A stretch of DNA of 64,000 nt, taken from Bdellovibrionales bacterium. Lineage in GTDB: Bacteria > Bdellovibrionota > Bdellovibrionia > Bdellovibrionales > UBA1609. This document shows positions 61,952 through 64,000 of this stretch, piece by piece (within the stretch, counting starts at the first letter, position 1; each line of letters starts with the position of its first letter). The stretch is taken from NCBI GenBank assembly GCA_014323935.1, contig JACOND010000009.1, positions 1-64,000 of the forward strand, read 5' to 3'. The position numbers and the translations under genes are program-made. The notes below the pieces were generated by a model, which had not been told where the DNA came from, ran no database searches, and worked only from the letters and a program-made list of their open reading frames with translations.

Positions 61952-63361
61952 TTAAGAGGCCAGATTTAAAGTTTTATTTTTAGAAAATATTTCTAAAATA
62001 TCTCTTTGAACATCCTGTATTTCTTGTTTAGAAAAAGTCTTTAAACTTATACCGAAGAAAATTTGATCGAGTTTATTAGAACTATTTTTAACCGGAAGAG
62101 CTGTAACATATTGAGGGTATTCAGACCAACCTAAAGACTCAAAAAACTTTTTATTTGCCTTAGAATCTATAACAAAACCATTATAAGCTTTTTCTTTTTC
62201 ATACACTATTTTAAATAAAGAATGCTCTTTTAAATCCATACAAAAATTATCTTTATCACTTAATTTATTAAGTGTACCTATAAAAAACTTAAGATAAGCT
62301 TTATCTTCTTTCACATCAAAGACCAAAGAACAACAGTAATGTTTTTTTGCATAATTCCATAACTTATTATAATCCACTTCATCGATTACTATTTTAGAAA
62401 AACTAGTAGTTTCTTTAGATAATTCTTTTTTTTCATCTTCTAACTTTATACCTGAATGACCTTTTTTCATAAAAAAGTCTCCCTCTTCATCATTGAGAGA
62501 ACGATTAGGAAAAGTTTGATTCGATTCTGAGTCTGTTCTTCTTGCATTTGTAATTTCTTCAGGAAATTTTGTTTGGGAGACAACATGATTCTTCTTATAT
62601 TCATCTGTTGTTGAAAGCTTAAGAGGCGAGGAAGTTGGCTCTTCTTTTTTCACTGGAATATCTGGATTAAAAATGTTTTGCTTTACATCTTGTTTATAGT
62701 TAGTCGTTGAAAGCTTAAGAGGCGAGGAAGTTGGCTCTTCTTTTTTACTTGGAATATCTGGATTAAAAGTGTTTTGTTTTACATCTTGTTTATAGTTAGT
62801 CGTTGAAAGCTTAAGAGGTGAGGAACTTGGTTCTTCTTTTTTACTTGGAATATCTACGTTTTCTTTAACTTGTGAAGATTCCTTTTCTTTCTGATGATTT
62901 TCTTCTAAATAAATATTATGACTTGCATGTGTTTTTTCTATGATAGAAGATAAAGTGCTAATAAAATTCCAAGTGGTTTCTAAACTCTTTTGGCTGACTA
63001 AAACCACCCGAACTTCATAATCTAATAGTTTTTTTGGAATTTTATCACTTAATTCAACACAGCCAACAAAAATAGTTCCTTTCCAAATAGATATGGGTAA
63101 AATTTCCTCTGTCCAATCATAAAGGTCTTTAATATCATTCCACTCTTTTTTTTTCATTAAACTGTGTTCAAAATACATATCATTCACAGAGGGAATTTGA
63201 TAATAATCTTTAGCCCAATTAAAATATTTCTTTTTATCTAAGATACGTTTTTTCAAACAATAAAAAGTTAAACTTGATTTAGGTTTTTTATTCCACAATT
63301 CAATTTTCTCTTTTGGAATTTTAAATTGACTTAACCAAGGATATTTTTCTACTATATTCAC
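61952..63361 (-). CDS. Hypothetical protein with internal tandem repeats
   Basis: The 469-residue soluble protein has no signal peptide. An N-terminal domain (about residues 1-140, with WAKDYYQIPSVNDMYFEHSL and WKGTIFVGCVELSDKIPK) is followed by a low-complexity linker. That linker holds about two and a half copies of a 32-residue repeat (PSKKEEPTSSPLKLSTTNYK). A C-terminal domain (about 340-469) follows. The ends look like globular domains joined by a repeat linker, but I recognise neither. It is divergent from the cysteine desulfurase gene. Confidence 0.72.
   Translation of the reverse strand: MNIVEKYPWLSQFKIPKEKIELWNKKPKSSLTFYCLKKRILDKKKYFNWAKDYYQIPSVNDMYFEHSLMKKKEWNDIKDLYDWTEEILPISIWKGTIFVGCVELSDKIPKKLLDYEVRVVLVSQKSLETTWNFISTLSSIIEKTHASHNIYLEENHQKEKESSQVKENVDIPSKKEEPSSSPLKLSTTNYKQDVKQNTFNPDIPSKKEEPTSSPLKLSTTNYKQDVKQNIFNPDIPVKKEEPTSSPLKLSTTDEYKKNHVVSQTKFPEEITNARRTDSESNQTFPNRSLNDEEGDFFMKKGHSGIKLEDEKKELSKETTSFSKIVIDEVDYNKLWNYAKKHYCCSLVFDVKEDKAYLKFFIGTLNKLSDKDNFCMDLKEHSLFKIVYEKEKAYNGFVIDSKANKKFFESLGWSEYPQYVTALPVKNSSNKLDQIFFGISLKTFSKQEIQDVQRDILEIFSKNKTLNLAS
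62610..62857 (-). repeat. 96-bp tandem repeat inside the hypothetical protein gene
   Basis: GTTGAAAGCTTAAGAGG recurs at 62610, 62706 and 62802, exactly 96 bases apart. The first two units (62610-62705 and 62706-62801) differ at only a few bases, and the third is partial. Each full unit encodes 32 residues, so copy-number change would keep the frame. Confidence 0.9.
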
Positions 63362-63411
63362 AAATTACTCATCGGATTTTAAAATGAATGACTTTAAATT
63401 ATTTATCTTTT

Positions 63412-64000
63412 ATGAATCTATCCCTTAAAAGACGAATTTATCTTGATAATAATGCTACAACAAAGCCTAGATCTTCAGCCCTAGAAGGAGTGAAAAAAGC
63501 TCTTAAATCTTGGGGAAACCCGAGTTCCACTCATCAAAACGCCAGTCAATCTAAGGCTCTTTTATGGTCAGCTCGGGAAAATCTAAGTTCTTTTTTAAAT
63601 TGTCACCCTTTAGAAATTATTTTTACAAGCGGGGCCAGTGAATCCAACAATCATGCTATCAAAGCTTTATTTCAAAATTTAGAAACTCAAAGCCATAGAC
63701 AGGAACTGATTCTCTCTGCGGTCGAACATCCAAGTGTTTTAACTACCGGAGATTTTTTAAAAAAACAAGGAAAAACAGTCCATTACATTCCTGTTTCTAG
63801 AAAAGGTTTCTTAGATGAAGATTTTTTAGAAAAGCATCTCAGTGATAAAACTCTTTTGGTTTCCATTATGAAAGCTAATAATGAAACAGGGATTTTATTT
63901 CCTATTGAAAAATGGATTCAAAAAGCACATGAAAAAGGAGCTTTATTTCATAGTGATATGGTTCAAGCCTTAGGAAAAGAAAAAATAGATTTAAAAAAGC
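63412..64000 (+). CDS. Cysteine desulfurase (NifS/IscS-like), partial at right edge
   Basis: The frame runs open from the ATG at 63412-63414 to the end of the window. It encodes RIYLDNNATTKPRSSALEGV, SWGNPSSTHQNASQSKA, EIIFTSGASESNNHAIKAL, AVEHPSVL and MKANNETGILFPIEKW, then FHSDMVQALGK. These are the N-terminal signatures of class V aminotransferase-fold cysteine desulfurases, which release sulfur from cysteine for Fe-S clusters or tRNA thiolation. The PLP lysine and catalytic cysteine lie beyond the window. Confidence 0.9.
   Translation, partial: MNLSLKRRIYLDNNATTKPRSSALEGVKKALKSWGNPSSTHQNASQSKALLWSARENLSSFLNCHPLEIIFTSGASESNNHAIKALFQNLETQSHRQELILSAVEHPSVLTTGDFLKKQGKTVHYIPVSRKGFLDEDFLEKHLSDKTLLVSIMKANNETGILFPIEKWIQKAHEKGALFHSDMVQALGKEKIDLKK

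Noticed and set aside
62610-62857. CRISPR array
   Set aside because: The units are 96-bp tandem copies without spacers and lie in frame inside a protein gene.

Overview
The window looks like a chromosomal segment of a low-GC, Gram-negative bacterium. The base composition is strongly A/T-rich by eye, with long A and T homopolymers in coding and non-coding DNA. The Gram-negative assignment rests on a complete TonB/ExbB/ExbD system, many lipoprotein signal peptides, MurA, PBP4 and a VKOR-DsbA fusion. Several features recall Bdellovibrio-like or deltaproteobacterial lineages: an enolase with an extra N-terminal domain, N-twitch radical SAM paralogues and a TonB2-type locus. This placement is inference from memory of those families; no search was run.

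Layout. 1-653 is poorly coding, with a possible partial C-terminus and a broken small gene. 654-11713 is a minus-strand housekeeping block: pnp, rpsO, a small charged protein, a rhomboid protease, SppA, ribosomal protein S1, cmk, a threonine dehydratase-like enzyme, tpiA, proS and ribH. 11740-17219 is a minus-strand TonB2-type energy-transduction operon, read as DUF3450, TtpC-like ExbB, ExbB, ExbD, TonB and a TPR protein. 17350-21239 holds a lipoprotein aminopeptidase, a RibB with a degenerate GTP-cyclohydrolase domain, a lipoprotein, tRNA-Met(CAU) and truB. 21236-29692 holds four radical SAM paralogues around a thiolase; three of them follow a prpD-like gene and an 83-residue gene on the same strand. 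29861-40311 holds argS, VKOR-DsbA, purN, a YHS protein, DUF368, the enolase fusion, ftsB, dacB and an oligopeptide-binding protein.

40312-45729 is an eroded accessory island. It has one membrane-anchored protein with kinase-fold-like motifs, one intact PD-(D/E)XK nuclease-like gene, two decayed Rpn-type nuclease remnants in inverted orientation, and two sets of direct repeats. 45730-50092 holds an alkaline phosphatase-family lipoprotein, pgk, glyA and an M23 peptidase. 50077-53315 is a minus-strand set of a LuxR-type regulator followed by three paralogous cysteine-patterned lipoproteins, the last carrying a six-base homopolymer frameshift near its end. 53485-59159 holds mutS, purE, an SH3-domain membrane protein, a cyclic-nucleotide-binding-fold protein and a PerM-like permease. 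Then come a strongly structured candidate RNA (possibly 6S-like), a frameshifted ankyrin gene, another broken ORF, murA, an unknown protein with 96-bp internal repeats, and the start of a cysteine desulfurase gene cut by the window end.

The most unusual elements are the radical SAM cluster, the enolase fusion, the three-paralogue lipoprotein family with its regulator and slippery tract, the kinase-fold-like membrane protein, the structured RNA at about 59182-59345 and the repeat-rich Rpn island. Genes are tightly packed, and three convergent pairs share one TTAA palindrome as both stop codons.
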